Assembly: GCA_950063125.1 (NCBI GenBank)
Contig: CATLZI010000043.1
Location: 1 to 11,665, forward strand
Origin: an uncultured Porticoccus sp.
GTDB lineage: Bacteria; Pseudomonadota; Gammaproteobacteria; Pseudomonadales; Porticoccaceae
DNA length: 11,665 nt
Direction: 5' to 3'
Made by a program: the position numbers and the translations under genes. A model generated the notes under the pieces. The model did not search any database, was not told where the DNA came from, and worked only from the letters and a program-made list of their open reading frames with translations. Positions 1-7,987 of this stretch are shown here, piece after piece (the stretch's first letter is position 1; each line of letters starts with the position of its first letter).

Positions 1-505
1 GGGAGGGTGTCAGTAGTTTTGATTTCGGCACCAGCAGGCTGTCGTTATTGTAACGCTCACCACTGCGATAGCGTGGGGGATACCGCTGGGGTTTTTGCTT
101 TTGCCAGAAGGGACGGTAGGGGTGGCGATTGTAACGGGGGTAATAATTGTTGTAATAGTGCTCTTCCCGGTAGATCACCGGCGGTGTGGCCAATTGTTCG
201 GGCATCAGAGCCTCTTCCTCTTTCCTGCGGGCCTGGGTTCTTTTTTCCCGGTCCTGTTGCAGGCGTTCGGTGGTGTCGGCCATCTGCTCGATACGGGCGT
301 CCGCGTCATCTTGAACGCCGTCTTTCCTGGCGGTGTCCGGCAGGGTAATGGTCTCCACCAGCACGGCGTTTTCCAGTGGTGCATCGCTGTAAACCACATT
401 GCCATTGATATCGACGGATTTGTAGACAATCTGTTGGCCCTGCACCTGTATGGCAAGCATTGCCAGCAGCATCAGCGCCGCCTGTCCGATACCTGTGATC
501 CGCAT
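1..505 (-). CDS. DUF4124 domain-containing secreted protein (partial, 3' end off the left edge)
   Basis: The frame is open from an ATG at 505 to the left edge, giving 168 codons with no stop, so the C-terminus is missing. Residues 1-23 look like a signal peptide: a basic start (MR) and a hydrophobic stretch LMLLAMLAIQ, with cleavage likely near QVQG/QQ. Residues 27-43 (YKSVDINGNVVYSDAP) match the DUF4124 pattern, a short beta-rich module of proteobacterial envelope proteins whose function is not known. Residues 66-100 are rich in Asp, Glu, Arg and Gln and could be a helix or coiled coil. Residues 112-152 are unusually rich in Tyr, Arg, Asn and Pro. An SD-like GAGGG lies about 6 bases before the ATG and supports the start. 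The gene is divergent from the phosphatase gene, with 133 bases between them. The family call rests on the N-terminal motif; the role is unknown, and a periplasmic location is inferred from the signal peptide. Confidence 0.8.
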   Translation of the reverse strand, partial: MRITGIGQAALMLLAMLAIQVQGQQIVYKSVDINGNVVYSDAPLENAVLVETITLPDTARKDGVQDDADARIEQMADTTERLQQDREKRTQARRKEEEALMPEQLATPPVIYREEHYYNNYYPRYNRHPYRPFWQKQKPQRYPPRYRSGERYNNDSLLVPKSKLLTPS

Positions 506-638
506 TTCAGCCCTCAAATCGTCCGCTATCCTTAACTTTGACACTTTACCAGCTGCAAAGTTGTGACGGTGACCTGTTTCACAGGATGGTCATATTTTGT
601 TCATGTGCTTGTCACACGGGCTGCCTAATGTGTGATCC

Positions 639-1187
639 ATGACAACACCAAAAGCGCTACAAACACTCCACTTGCTCGATGTTGCCACCTTCTTGCGTAT
701 TGTGCAGTGGAATACCCGCAAGGGCATTCGAAGATTTGCCCGTCTGGTTTCTTGCAGTGCCGATGGCTGGCTCTATCCTGCGGCCCCTGCGCTGGCGGCA
801 CTGTTCTCGATCTCCCTGGCGGTACAGTTACTGATTGTGCTGACAGTCGGTTTTGCCATTGAACGGGTCAGCTATTACGTGCTGAAAAACAGCTTCAGAC
901 GGAACCGGCCGCCCCGGGCCATTCCCGGTTACCAGAGTGTGATTACGGCATCGGATGAATTCAGTTTCCCCTCCGGGCATCCCTCAGGTGCGTTTCTGGT
1001 CGCTACAGCACTGACAATACTTCTGCCACCTGTTGGCATCGCGGGCTACCTCTATGGCTGGGCGTCGTTGGTGGCCTTGTCCCGAGTGATACTGGGCGTT
1101 CATTTTCCGCTGGATACGCTGGCGGGCGCCCTGCTTGGTGGCAGCCTTGCCTGGGTTGCCCTGCAATTAACAGGCAGCTTGTTATGA
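639..1187 (+). CDS. PAP2-family membrane phosphatase
   Basis: This 182-residue integral membrane protein carries all three signature motifs of the type 2 phosphatidic acid phosphatase superfamily: K83-x6-R90-P91, P111-S112-G113-H114, and S148-R149-x5-H155 followed by D159. His114 and His155 are the expected catalytic pair and Arg149 the phosphate-binding residue. Hydrophobic segments lie around 50-75, 117-135 and 137-152, with a last one at 160-178. Family members remove phosphate from lipid phosphates such as phosphatidic acid, phosphatidylglycerophosphate or undecaprenyl pyrophosphate; the substrate cannot be told from the sequence. The ATG at 639 is the first possible start, because an in-frame TGA lies at 633-635. 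No good SD is seen before it. The stop codon overlaps the ATG of the next gene (ATGA), which indicates translational coupling with the glycosyltransferase and suggests a common lipid or lipid-linked pathway. Confidence 0.9.
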   Translation: MTTPKALQTLHLLDVATFLRIVQWNTRKGIRRFARLVSCSADGWLYPAAPALAALFSISLAVQLLIVLTVGFAIERVSYYVLKNSFRRNRPPRAIPGYQSVITASDEFSFPSGHPSGAFLVATALTILLPPVGIAGYLYGWASLVALSRVILGVHFPLDTLAGALLGGSLAWVALQLTGSLL

Positions 1188-2254
1188 GAATTTTCTACGG
1201 TGTGCAGGGCACGGGTAATGGGCATCTTTCCCGCGCCCGGGCGATGGCCAGGGCACTTGATCATTATCCGGATGTCCAGGTGGACTGGCTGTTTTCCGGC
1301 AGGCCGCGGGACGCGTATTTTGATATGGCGCCGTTTGATGATTTCCAGTGTCGCCGCGGACTGACCTTTCATACCAGTGCCGGGCAACTGCAACCGCTGA
1401 AGACTTTGCAGCATGCCAGCCTGCTGACGTTGCACCGGGATATCAGAGCGCTGGATCTGACAGGCTACGATCTGGTGATCAGTGACTACGAGCCAGTCAC
1501 TGCCAGAGCGGCGCGTCGCCAGGGTATTCCCTGTGTCGGTATCGGTCACCAATATGCGTTCTCTTTTCCGGTTCCTCTGCGTGGCGGAAACCTGCTGAGT
1601 CGTGCGATCCTGCAGCGGTTTGCGCCAGTCACCACTCCGGTTGGTCTGCACTGGCACCATTTCGATCAGCCGATATTGCCGCCGATTGTGGATTTTTCGC
1701 ACGGCCTTGCGCACCGGGGAGATACGGAAAGGCGGGTGCTGGTTTATCTACCGTTTGAAGATCAGGATGCACTATTGCCACTGTTCCGCCAGTTTCCTCA
1801 CTATGAGTTTTACATTTACGCCCCGGGTCAACGTTGGCGTGACGATGGTCATTTGCATACTCGTCCGCTGAGTCGGGACGGTTTCCAGCAGGATCTGATC
1901 GACAGCCATTGGGTGATCTGTAATGCGGGATTTGAATTGATCAGTGAAGCCCTGCAACTTGGCAAGCGGATTATGGCCAAGCCGCTCCGTGGACAGATAG
2001 AACAGCTGGCCAATGCCGCCGCCCTGGAGCAGCTCGGTTACGCTGCCATCGAGGACCGGATTGATCGCGCCGCCCTGGCGTTCTGGTTTGACTGCGAGCC
2101 GGTGGCGCCCCGCATCAGTTACCCCGATGTCGCCACAGCCCTGGCGCGCTGGATTTATGGTGGCTGTGTCGAGACGGTGGCATCCCTCAGTGACCAGTTG
2201 TGGCGCGAAACGGACCGGGGTCGCGGTTCCTGGAAAATGGGCAAGGTCGCCTGA
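1184..2254 (+). CDS. MJ1255/VC2487-family glycosyltransferase
   Basis: This 356-residue protein resembles the MJ1255/VC2487 family (TIGR00661-type), predicted glycosyltransferases with a GT-B fold. The N-terminus has a beta strand followed by the glycine-rich loop GTGNGHLSR (residues 9-17), typical of MurG- or UGT-like acceptor domains. A DYEP motif follows at 101-104. The C-terminal half has the nucleotide-sugar site pattern CNAGFELISEAL (246-257), placed like the GGxxxxxE region of related enzymes, then KPLRGQIEQLANA (266-278). No signal peptide or transmembrane helix is seen, so it is probably cytoplasmic or membrane-associated. Its ATG overlaps the stop of the PAP2 gene by 4 bases, with a weak AGGCAG SD inside that gene. 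Donor and acceptor are not known for this family. Pairing with a lipid phosphatase suggests a glycolipid or lipid-carrier acceptor, which is inference. The gene ends 21 bases from the end of the convergent umuC, with no obvious terminator between them. Confidence 0.88.
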   Translation: MRIFYGVQGTGNGHLSRARAMARALDHYPDVQVDWLFSGRPRDAYFDMAPFDDFQCRRGLTFHTSAGQLQPLKTLQHASLLTLHRDIRALDLTGYDLVISDYEPVTARAARRQGIPCVGIGHQYAFSFPVPLRGGNLLSRAILQRFAPVTTPVGLHWHHFDQPILPPIVDFSHGLAHRGDTERRVLVYLPFEDQDALLPLFRQFPHYEFYIYAPGQRWRDDGHLHTRPLSRDGFQQDLIDSHWVICNAGFELISEALQLGKRIMAKPLRGQIEQLANAAALEQLGYAAIEDRIDRAALAFWFDCEPVAPRISYPDVATALARWIYGGCVETVASLSDQLWRETDRGRGSWKMGKVA

Positions 2255-2275
2255 GCTTGAACGTCGTCAATGGCA

Positions 2276-3529
2276 TCAAGTCCGGATAACGGGCAGATCA
2301 TGCCAGCGGGTAGTGTAGGCCGGTGAGCAATACTGCTGGCGCATCGGCCAGCCCTGGCCGCGCCCTGCGCTGGCGAGAAAAGCGGCACCGCGGCCATAGC
2401 GCCGGTTGATGGCATCCAGTGTCTGCATCAGCGTGTCCGTGTGGACACTTTGATGATTCTGAAAAATGTCGGCCTGATGATGCCGGCGTGAAACCAGCTC
2501 AATCAGGCCGACCCCGGCTTTCAGATACGCATGACCCGGCCGGTAGATGGCCCGCACTGCCTGTCTGGCATGGGCGGCGATCAGCCGGCTGTCGTCGGTT
2601 TCAAAGGGCAGTTGTACCACCGTGCTATTGCTGTAGTAGCCAGACTGGTGGGGCGATGTATGAATAAATACCTGGATGGTCCGGACCAGATGCTGTTGCC
2701 TGCGCAGTTTTTCCGCCGCGTTGCTGGCATAGAGGCTGACCGCCTTCAGCAGGGGTTCCATGGTAGTGGGTTTCCGACCGAAAGACCGCGTGCAGTAAAT
2801 CTGTTTTTTGTCGGGTGGTACCTCTTCCAGTGCCAGACAGGAAATGCCATTTAGCTCCGCTACGGTTCGCTCGACACAGACATTGAAGCGCCGACGGATC
2901 ATTTCCGGGTTGCTGTCGGCCAGCTCCCCAGCACTGTGAATACCCATTCTGGCCAGCTTCTGACCGAGTCGTGAACCGATGCCCCATATCCGGGTGGTTG
3001 GCACCTGGCGCAGCAACCACTGCCATTTTCGAGGGCTATCCAGCAGACAGACACCTTCGCAACTCGGGATATTCTTTGCGCCGTAGTTGGCCAGTTTCGC
3101 CAATGTTTTACTGGGTGCCAGTCCGACACTCACCGGCATGCGTATCTGTTGCCAGATGGCCCGTTTGATGGTCAGGCCATACTGTTGCAACGGTAGATCC
3201 ATGCCTGCCAGGTCCAGAAACATTTCATCGATACTGTAAATTTCGATATTCGGGCTGAAGTGGCGCAGGCTGTCCATCACCCGGCGGGATATATCGCCAT
3301 AGAGCCGGAAATTACCGGAAAAAACACTGACTTTGTGCCGTTCCAGCAACGGCCGGATCTTGAAATAGGCTTGCAGGTCGGGAACGCCGAGTGCCTTGGC
3401 CTCTTTTGAACGGGCAATCACGCAGCCGTCGTTATTGCTCAATACCACCACGGGTTTGTTGCGCAGGTCAGGTCGAAAAATCTGTTCACAACTGGCGTAG
3501 CAGCTGTTGCAGTCAACTAGCGCAAACAT
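2276..3529 (-). CDS. umuC: UmuC, catalytic subunit of DNA polymerase V (Y-family)
   Basis: This 417-residue protein is about the length of E. coli UmuC (422) and looks intact. The Y-family catalytic acidic residues are present: D6 in the opening [10 protein letters not shown], and D101-E102 in [10 protein letters not shown]. The fingers/palm segment [15 protein letters not shown] (27-41) and the helix-hairpin-helix-like [17 protein letters not shown] (181-197) are also clear. QADIF at 352-356 fits a degenerate beta-clamp-binding pentapeptide (consensus QLxLF), sited as in E. coli UmuC. The known role is translesion synthesis over damaged DNA as UmuD'2C, activated by RecA. The ATG at 3529 lies inside the end of umuD (13-base overlap) and has no good SD, so translation probably depends on ribosomes finishing umuD. 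The last 30 residues are less typical but the frame is unbroken. It is convergent with the glycosyltransferase gene. Confidence 0.96.
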   Translation of the reverse strand: MFALVDCNSCYASCEQIFRPDLRNKPVVVLSNNDGCVIARSKEAKALGVPDLQAYFKIRPLLERHKVSVFSGNFRLYGDISRRVMDSLRHFSPNIEIYSIDEMFLDLAGMDLPLQQYGLTIKRAIWQQIRMPVSVGLAPSKTLAKLANYGAKNIPSCEGVCLLDSPRKWQWLLRQVPTTRIWGIGSRLGQKLARMGIHSAGELADSNPEMIRRRFNVCVERTVAELNGISCLALEEVPPDKKQIYCTRSFGRKPTTMEPLLKAVSLYASNAAEKLRRQQHLVRTIQVFIHTSPHQSGYYSNSTVVQLPFETDDSRLIAAHARQAVRAIYRPGHAYLKAGVGLIELVSRRHHQADIFQNHQSVHTDTLMQTLDAINRRYGRGAAFLASAGRGQGWPMRQQYCSPAYTTRWHDLPVIRT

Positions 3530-3942
3530 CGGTGATGGCGCACGGAATGGACGACGACCCCCTCAATGATCAATTCGGCGTTGTCATGCAGCTCGATAGG
3601 AGGATAGCGCAGGTTACCGGCGCGCAGTAACCGCTCGTTGAGATCCAGTACCTTGCAGGTCAGTTCACCGTCGATGGCGGCAATCACCACATCGCCATGT
3701 TGGGGTTGCAGGGCGCGATCCACCACCAGCAGGTCACCGCTGAAAATGCCGAAGCCGGTCATTGAATCGCCTTCAGCACGGGCAAAGAATGTGGCAGCCG
3801 GATGTTTCACCAGGTAGTCGTGAATATCCAGTGGTCTTTCGACAAAATCGTCTGCCGGGCTTGGAAAGCCCGCTCTTACCGTTGAGCCGAACAGGGGTAT
3901 GCAGCGGTCAGTAGTGGTCGGTATCAAAAGGGGTGTTTTCAT
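3517..3942 (-). CDS. umuD: UmuD, self-cleaving subunit of DNA polymerase V
   Basis: This 141-residue S24-family (LexA-like) protein matches the length of E. coli UmuD (139). The Ser-Lys dyad falls at the same numbers as in E. coli: S60 in EGDSM and K97 in LTCKVLD. The self-cleavage site is A24-G25 in VRAGFPSP, where E. coli has Cys-Gly. RecA-stimulated cleavage there would give UmuD', the form active in translesion synthesis with UmuC. The N-terminal arm aligns without gaps to E. coli around [14 protein letters not shown], which supports the ATG at 3942. No SD is visible in the bases before this ATG. The SOS box lies only 10 bases upstream of it, so regulation by LexA is very likely. The coding region overlaps umuC by 13 bases. 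Confidence 0.96.
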   Translation of the reverse strand: MKTPLLIPTTTDRCIPLFGSTVRAGFPSPADDFVERPLDIHDYLVKHPAATFFARAEGDSMTGFGIFSGDLLVVDRALQPQHGDVVIAAIDGELTCKVLDLNERLLRAGNLRYPPIELHDNAELIIEGVVVHSVRHHRCLR

Positions 3943-3948
3943 AGTGTC

Positions 3949-3977
3949 AAAATACTGTATAAATAAACAGTATTCAA
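3949..3977 (-). promoter_or_regulatory. Predicted sigma70 promoter of umuDC
   Basis: On the minus strand TTGAAT (3977-3972) and TATTTT (3954-3949) are separated by exactly 17 bases. They match the -35 consensus TTGACA at 4 of 6 positions and the -10 consensus TATAAT at 4 of 6. The SOS box occupies the spacer. Transcription would start near 3942, at or within a few bases of the umuD ATG, giving a leaderless or very short 5' end. A second -10-like TACAAT (3987-3982) lies farther upstream but lacks a good -35. Confidence 0.5.
3953..3972 (-). promoter_or_regulatory. LexA-binding SOS box of umuDC
   Basis: The plus-strand sequence TACTGTATAAATAAACAGTA has the form CTGT-N8-ACAG inside a TA/TA frame. 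This is almost identical to the gammaproteobacterial LexA consensus (TACTGTATATATATACAGTA). It lies 10 bases upstream of the umuD start codon and fills the spacer of the predicted promoter, so LexA bound here would block RNA polymerase directly. With umuDC downstream the assignment is close to certain; affinity cannot be judged by eye. Confidence 0.95.
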
Positions 3978-4174
3978 TAACATTGTAGGCTGCCAGAGGA
4001 AAATCCCGACCCCGATGATGGAGTAAGTGATCCGATGGGAAGGAAGGGTTTGTTTCCGATCGATCCGTGTAACGTTGTTGCCGGTAATTTTAATCGTCGG
4101 ATAAATGGCCAGTTCGTGAATGGCGCAGGCCTGCTCGGTGAGACGCGCGACATTTCACTTTATTCCCTGTGGCG

Positions 4175-5008
4175 TTAGAGGTACCGGGCGTGAAAACGGA
4201 GGTGATCGCCGATAAAGGAACTGATAAAGAAATAGCTGTGGTCATAACCCGGTCGATAGCGAATATCCAGCGGGTAGCCCGCCTGTTGCGCTGTATCGGC
4301 CAGCAGGTGGGGTTGCAGTTGTGCGTCGAGAAAGTCATCCGCTTTACCCTGATCGACCAGTATGGGCAGGTGATGTGATGCCTGCCTGATCAGTTCGCAG
4401 CTGTCGTACTGTCGCCAGTCGTCGCGGTCGTTCCCCAGGTAAGTGCCGAGGGCCTTTTCGCCCCAGGGGCAGCGCATCGGGGAGCAGATTGGTGCAAACG
4501 CGGAGACTGAGCGATAGCGTTGGGGGTTTTTCAGGGCGATGGACAGGGCGCCGTGGCCGCCCATGGAGTGGCCGGATATGGCGATCTTTTCATTGTCCAC
4601 TGGAAAGTGGTCATTGATAAGACGAGGCAACTCCTCCACGACATAATCGTACATACGGTAGTGTTTGTCCCAGGGCTGCCGGGTGGCATTGAGATAAAAT
4701 CCGGCGCCCAGACCAAGATCATAGGCCCCTGCCGGGTCATCGGGCACTCCTTCACCACGGGGGCTGGTGTCCGGCGCTATCAGTGCGATACCGTATTCTG
4801 CCGCATAGCGCTGCGCCCCCGCCTTGATAACGAAATTTTCATCCGTACAGGTTAGGCCGGACAGCCAGTACAGTGCCGGCACAGCCCGCTGATCGGCCTG
4901 GGGTGGCAAGTAGATGGAGAATGTCATGTCGCAGTCGAGCGAATCCGCCCGGTGCCGGAAGCGGAGCTGTTGGCCGTCAAAACAGCGATGGGTGTCGATT
5001 TGTTCCAT
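4175..5008 (-). CDS. fghA: S-formylglutathione hydrolase
   Basis: This 277-residue alpha/beta-hydrolase of the esterase D family hydrolyses S-formylglutathione to formate and glutathione, the second enzymatic step of glutathione-dependent formaldehyde oxidation in the cytoplasm. Family motifs are clear: [12 protein letters not shown] (48-59), the nucleophile elbow GHSMGG (146-151, S148), DQGKADDFL (219-227, D224 the likely acid) and GYDHSYFF (254-261, H257). Length is normal for the family and no signal peptide is seen. The ATG at 5008 has an AGAGG SD (5020-5016) at 7-base spacing. The gene starts 14 bases after the stop of the class III alcohol dehydrogenase, so the two form an operon in the order of the pathway. 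The 232 bases between its end and umuD hold no convincing gene or terminator. Confidence 0.96.
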   Translation of the reverse strand: MEQIDTHRCFDGQQLRFRHRADSLDCDMTFSIYLPPQADQRAVPALYWLSGLTCTDENFVIKAGAQRYAAEYGIALIAPDTSPRGEGVPDDPAGAYDLGLGAGFYLNATRQPWDKHYRMYDYVVEELPRLINDHFPVDNEKIAISGHSMGGHGALSIALKNPQRYRSVSAFAPICSPMRCPWGEKALGTYLGNDRDDWRQYDSCELIRQASHHLPILVDQGKADDFLDAQLQPHLLADTAQQAGYPLDIRYRPGYDHSYFFISSFIGDHLRFHARYL

Positions 5009-5022
5009 GGTCGGGCCTCTTT

Positions 5023-6129
5023 CTAGTAGCGTATCACCGAGCGAATGCTCTCGCCGGCGTGCATCAGGTCGAAAGCCCGGTTGATGTCGTCCAGCGGCAT
5101 GGTGTGGGTGATCAGCGAGTCGATGTCAATTTTGCCATCCATGTACCAGTCGACAATTCGCGGGACATCGGTGCGCCCCCGCGCGCCGCCGAAAGCAGTG
5201 CCGCGCCAGGAGCGCCCGGTGACCAATTGAAACGGGCGTGTGGCAATTTCCTTGCCGGCCCCGGCGACACCGACGATACAGCTTTCCCCCCAACCTTTGT
5301 GGCAGCATTCCAGTGCCTGGCGCATGACATTGACATTGCCGATACACTCGAAGCTGTAGTCCACTCCGCCGCCAGTGATTTCCACCAGGTGCCCAACCAC
5401 ATCGTCCACCTCTGACGGGTTGACGAAATCGGTCATGCCAAACTGTTTTGCCAGCGGAGCCTTGGCGGGGTTCAGGTCGATGCCGATGATCCGGGTAGCG
5501 CCAACCATTCGGGCACCCTGGATGACATTGAGGCCGATACCGCCGAGGCCAAATACGGCGACGGTGGAGCCCGGTTCCACTTTCATGGTGAAGGCCACCG
5601 CACCGATGCCGGTGGTAACCCCGCAGCCGATGTAGCAGATCTTTTCGAAGGGCGCGTCCTCGCGGACCTTCGCCAGAGCGATCTCCGGCAGCACGGTAAA
5701 GTTGGCAAAGGTGGAGCAGCCCATGTAGTGCAGCAGGGGTTGTCCGTCGAGGGAAAACCGGCTGGTGCCGTCGGGCATCAATCCCTGGCCCTGGGTACTT
5801 CGGATAGCCTGACAGAGATTGGTTTTCGGGTTGAGGCAGAAATCGCATTCCCGGCATTCAGGGGTGTAAAGAGGAATCACGTGATCGCCGGGCTTGAGGT
5901 TTTTTACCCCGGCGCCCACCTCTACCACGACTCCGGCACCCTCGTGACCGAGAATGGTCGGGAAAGCGCCTTCCGGGTCATCGCCGGAGAGGGTAAATGC
6001 ATCGGTGTGACAAACGCCGGTGGCCTTGATCTCCACCAGCACTTCCCCGGCTCTCGGTCCCTGCAGGTCAACCTCAACCACCTCGAGGGGTTTGCCTGCG
6101 CCAAAAGCGACCGCTGCTCGTGTTTTCAT
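5023..6129 (-). CDS. frmA: S-(hydroxymethyl)glutathione dehydrogenase / class III alcohol dehydrogenase
   Basis: This 368-residue zinc-dependent dehydrogenase oxidises S-(hydroxymethyl)glutathione, formed from formaldehyde and glutathione, to S-formylglutathione with NAD+. Catalytic zinc ligands are C40 (GVCHTD), H62 (GHEG) and C169 (GCGVTTG). The structural zinc is held by C92, C95, C98 and C106. The Rossmann motif GLGGIG is at 194-199, and D218 at the end of the next strand fits NAD rather than NADP. The length is normal for class III enzymes. The ATG at 6129 has a GGAG SD (6143-6140) at about 10 bases. A strong promoter lies just upstream, and fghA follows in the same transcript. No FrmR-type regulator gene is adjacent, so control, if any, acts from elsewhere. 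Some family members also reduce S-nitrosoglutathione. Confidence 0.97.
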   Translation of the reverse strand: MKTRAAVAFGAGKPLEVVEVDLQGPRAGEVLVEIKATGVCHTDAFTLSGDDPEGAFPTILGHEGAGVVVEVGAGVKNLKPGDHVIPLYTPECRECDFCLNPKTNLCQAIRSTQGQGLMPDGTSRFSLDGQPLLHYMGCSTFANFTVLPEIALAKVREDAPFEKICYIGCGVTTGIGAVAFTMKVEPGSTVAVFGLGGIGLNVIQGARMVGATRIIGIDLNPAKAPLAKQFGMTDFVNPSEVDDVVGHLVEITGGGVDYSFECIGNVNVMRQALECCHKGWGESCIVGVAGAGKEIATRPFQLVTGRSWRGTAFGGARGRTDVPRIVDWYMDGKIDIDSLITHTMPLDDINRAFDLMHAGESIRSVIRY

Positions 6130-6164
6130 CCGTCATATTCTCCGTCTTCAGAAGTTCGCTCACG

Positions 6165-6193
6165 ACTATAGTCAGTTGCTCGCGGGGTGGCAA
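6165..6193 (-). promoter_or_regulatory. Predicted sigma70 promoter of the formaldehyde operon
   Basis: On the minus strand TTGCCA (6193-6188) and TATAGT (6170-6165) are separated by 17 bases. Each matches 5 of 6 consensus bases. Transcription should start near 6158, giving a leader of about 30 bases that contains the GGAG SD of frmA. The -10 is part of a perfect 10-base palindrome, GACTATAGTC (6164-6173), which could be chance. Confidence 0.7.
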
Positions 6194-6231
6194 ACAGCAA
6201 CAAGCCACGTACTTGCCATGGTGTGCTGGTG

Positions 6232-7863
6232 CTACCTGGCTTCGACCAGATCTTTGACGGCTGTTGCCAGCATCTGGTTGGACACCAGCATTTCCCGGTT
6301 GACATTGAGCAGTGTCGAGAGAGGGACACCGATACCATCACCGCTGCTGTGGCGGGTAATCATTTGATGGAGGCGGTCGTGGGACAAATTGATTTCAGTG
6401 TCCAGTTGCTCGCGCTTTTCGGCAATCAGTATGGGGTCGGTTTTTTCCAGCAGGTTGAGCAGGTGCCGGTAAATGACACGGGTATCGTGACGGATGGTTT
6501 CTATCATTTCCTCATCGTCGGACTGCATCCGCAACTCCACGATGTTGAGTCGTATGTCCTTGAAGCTTTTGGCACTGAATACCATATCCCTGGCCGCGTG
6601 CAGCAGCCCGGAAACAATCTGTGCTTCATCGCTACTGGCCTTTTCCTGCAAGACCCGGTTGGCGTAGTGCAGGATTTCCTGTTCGGTGTGTTTGATATCC
6701 GCGTACTGCTCATCGTAGCTGGGATTTTTGAGGCTGATTTCACGATATACCCGATAGCCCTCGTACTCCTGCAGCAGTTCTTGCGGGCGTATTTTCAGAA
6801 CCCGAAGATTGAGGATGATGACCCGGTAAAACAGCCGGATCACTTCCTGGTGTATGGCTTCACTGGCGGCATCGCTGACGTTGGCCGGAACCTTGGTGAT
6901 GAATTGACAACCACTTCCATCTTCGTCGGCAAAGCGGTTTTGCAGCCAGCGGGCGAATGGTCTGACAAAGGGCAGGAACAGAATAATCGCAAACAGATTA
7001 AACAGGGAGTGGAACAGCACCACGGCGTACATGGGATCCTGTACCGTCAGGGTCTCGGTAATCAGCTGCAGGATCGGGTACAGGAGCACCAGCCCGATCA
7101 GGCTGGACAGCAGATGAAAGATAAAGTGGGCCAGCGCCACCCGGTGTTTGTCCGGAGAGCCTTTCAAGCTCCCCAGAACAACCGTGACGGTGGTTCCCAG
7201 ATTTGCGCCAGCCATGATGGCTGCCCCGGTAGTGAGTGGCATAATCTCGGCGTGAATGGCGCTCAGTACAATCATCATGGTGGCTGAGCTGGACTGAACC
7301 AATGCCGTAAATAGCAGCCCCCCCAGCGCATAGAACAGAATCGGGTAATCGGCAAATACCCCCGGAACACTCTGCTCGACCAGTGCCCCCATGCTGGTTT
7401 TCATAAAATCGAGCCCCATCAGCAGCAGTCCCAGTCCGAGCAACAGCCTGGCCTGACTGTTGCGTCGATGTTCTGTGCTGATAAATACGGTGCCGAGCGT
7501 CCCCACAGCCAGTAGCGGCAAGGCATATTCTGTGAGACTGAGTTTGAAACCGATGGTGGCGACAATCCATCCGGTGAAGGTGGTTCCCAGGCTGGCGCCG
7601 AAAATGACCCCCAGGGCGTTGGCCATGGTGAGGATGCCTGCCCCCACAAAGGCCAGCACGATAAGGCCGACCATGGAGCTGCTCTGCAGGCAGGCAGTGC
7701 TGACGACCCCCATCATGACACCGCGTACCGGCGTGTTGGTGTAATCCCTCAGTATGCGACGGAAGGCGCGGGTACCGAGTGTGCGTAACGCCTGTTCCAG
7801 AACCATCATCCCGTAAAGGAAAATGCCCAGTCCGGCCACCAGTTCCCAGGGTTGAAACGGCAT
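6232..7863 (-). CDS. Na+/phosphate cotransporter with C-terminal PhoU-like region
   Basis: This 543-residue protein belongs to the NptA/YjbB-type Na/Pi cotransporter family (inner membrane, phosphate moved with sodium). It shows the internal repeat of that family: QSSS at 60-63 and again at 190-193, each followed by a matching loop, GASLGTT (89-95) and GANLGTT (219-225). Hydrophobic segments fill residues 5-30 and 45-305. Residues 330-543 are soluble and mostly helical, like the PhoU-type domain often fused to bacterial members, and may sense phosphate status or control flux. The ATG at 7863 follows a GGAGAG SD about 10 bases upstream. It is a separate unit: a terminator lies upstream and the frmA promoter downstream. 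The direction of phosphate transport (uptake or efflux, as proposed for YjbB) is not decided by sequence. A -10-like TATAAG lies about 30 bases before the gene but lacks a good -35. Confidence 0.93.
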   Translation of the reverse strand: MPFQPWELVAGLGIFLYGMMVLEQALRTLGTRAFRRILRDYTNTPVRGVMMGVVSTACLQSSSMVGLIVLAFVGAGILTMANALGVIFGASLGTTFTGWIVATIGFKLSLTEYALPLLAVGTLGTVFISTEHRRNSQARLLLGLGLLLMGLDFMKTSMGALVEQSVPGVFADYPILFYALGGLLFTALVQSSSATMMIVLSAIHAEIMPLTTGAAIMAGANLGTTVTVVLGSLKGSPDKHRVALAHFIFHLLSSLIGLVLLYPILQLITETLTVQDPMYAVVLFHSLFNLFAIILFLPFVRPFARWLQNRFADEDGSGCQFITKVPANVSDAASEAIHQEVIRLFYRVIILNLRVLKIRPQELLQEYEGYRVYREISLKNPSYDEQYADIKHTEQEILHYANRVLQEKASSDEAQIVSGLLHAARDMVFSAKSFKDIRLNIVELRMQSDDEEMIETIRHDTRVIYRHLLNLLEKTDPILIAEKREQLDTEINLSHDRLHQMITRHSSGDGIGVPLSTLLNVNREMLVSNQMLATAVKDLVEAR

Positions 7864-7941
7864 AGTTGGAATGCTCTCCGGCAGGTTTGTACTTATAGGT
7901 TGTTGTGTAAAAAGTGTAGCAGGGAATCAATTGATAGGACC

Positions 7942-7977
7942 AAAAACCGCAACAGACGATGATCCGTTGCGGTTTTT
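7942..7977. terminator. Bidirectional intrinsic terminator
   Basis: Two 12-base arms, AAAAACCGCAAC (7942-7953) and its exact complement GTTGCGGTTTTT (7966-7977), enclose a 12-base loop. The GC-rich core with a T run on either strand makes it work in both directions. It lies 10 bases past the stop of the RND exporter gene, whose transcripts it should end, and upstream of the Na/Pi transporter gene on the same strand. Confidence 0.88.
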
Positions 7978-7987
7978 AGAGCCCCTG

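Noticed and set aside
538..566. Perfect TTGACA (538-543) upstream of the PAP2 gene as a promoter
   Set aside because: The hexamer 17 bases downstream is TTGTGA, a poor -10, and no better one is found at 16-18 bases. A promoter probably lies in this gap but I cannot place it.
562..583. CRP-like half sites TGTGA and TCACA
   Set aside because: They are separated by 12 bases, whereas CRP sites need 6, so the pair is not a CRP box.
1100..1714. Open frame of 204 codons on the minus strand across the PAP2 and glycosyltransferase genes
   Set aside because: It spans two well-supported genes in antisense and its translation is basic, low-complexity and without domains.
4125..4134. Perfect 10-base palindrome GCAGGCCTGC after fghA
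   Set aside because: It has no loop and no T run, so it cannot be a terminator; such palindromes are common by chance in GC-rich DNA.
4090..4338. Minus-strand open frame reaching into the gap between fghA and umuD
   Set aside because: Most of it overlaps fghA in another frame, the rest shows no conserved motif, and no SD or promoter is seen. The 232-base gap appears non-coding.
6187..6208. GTGGC...GCCAC inverted repeat as a terminator for the Na/Pi gene
   Set aside because: The stem is only 5 pairs with a 12-base loop and no T run, and it overlaps the -35 of the frmA promoter.
6187..7287. Long open frame on the plus strand opposite the Na/Pi transporter (366 codons)
   Set aside because: It lies wholly antisense to a clear, motif-rich gene and its translation has no recognisable domain or good SD; it results from codon bias of the real gene.
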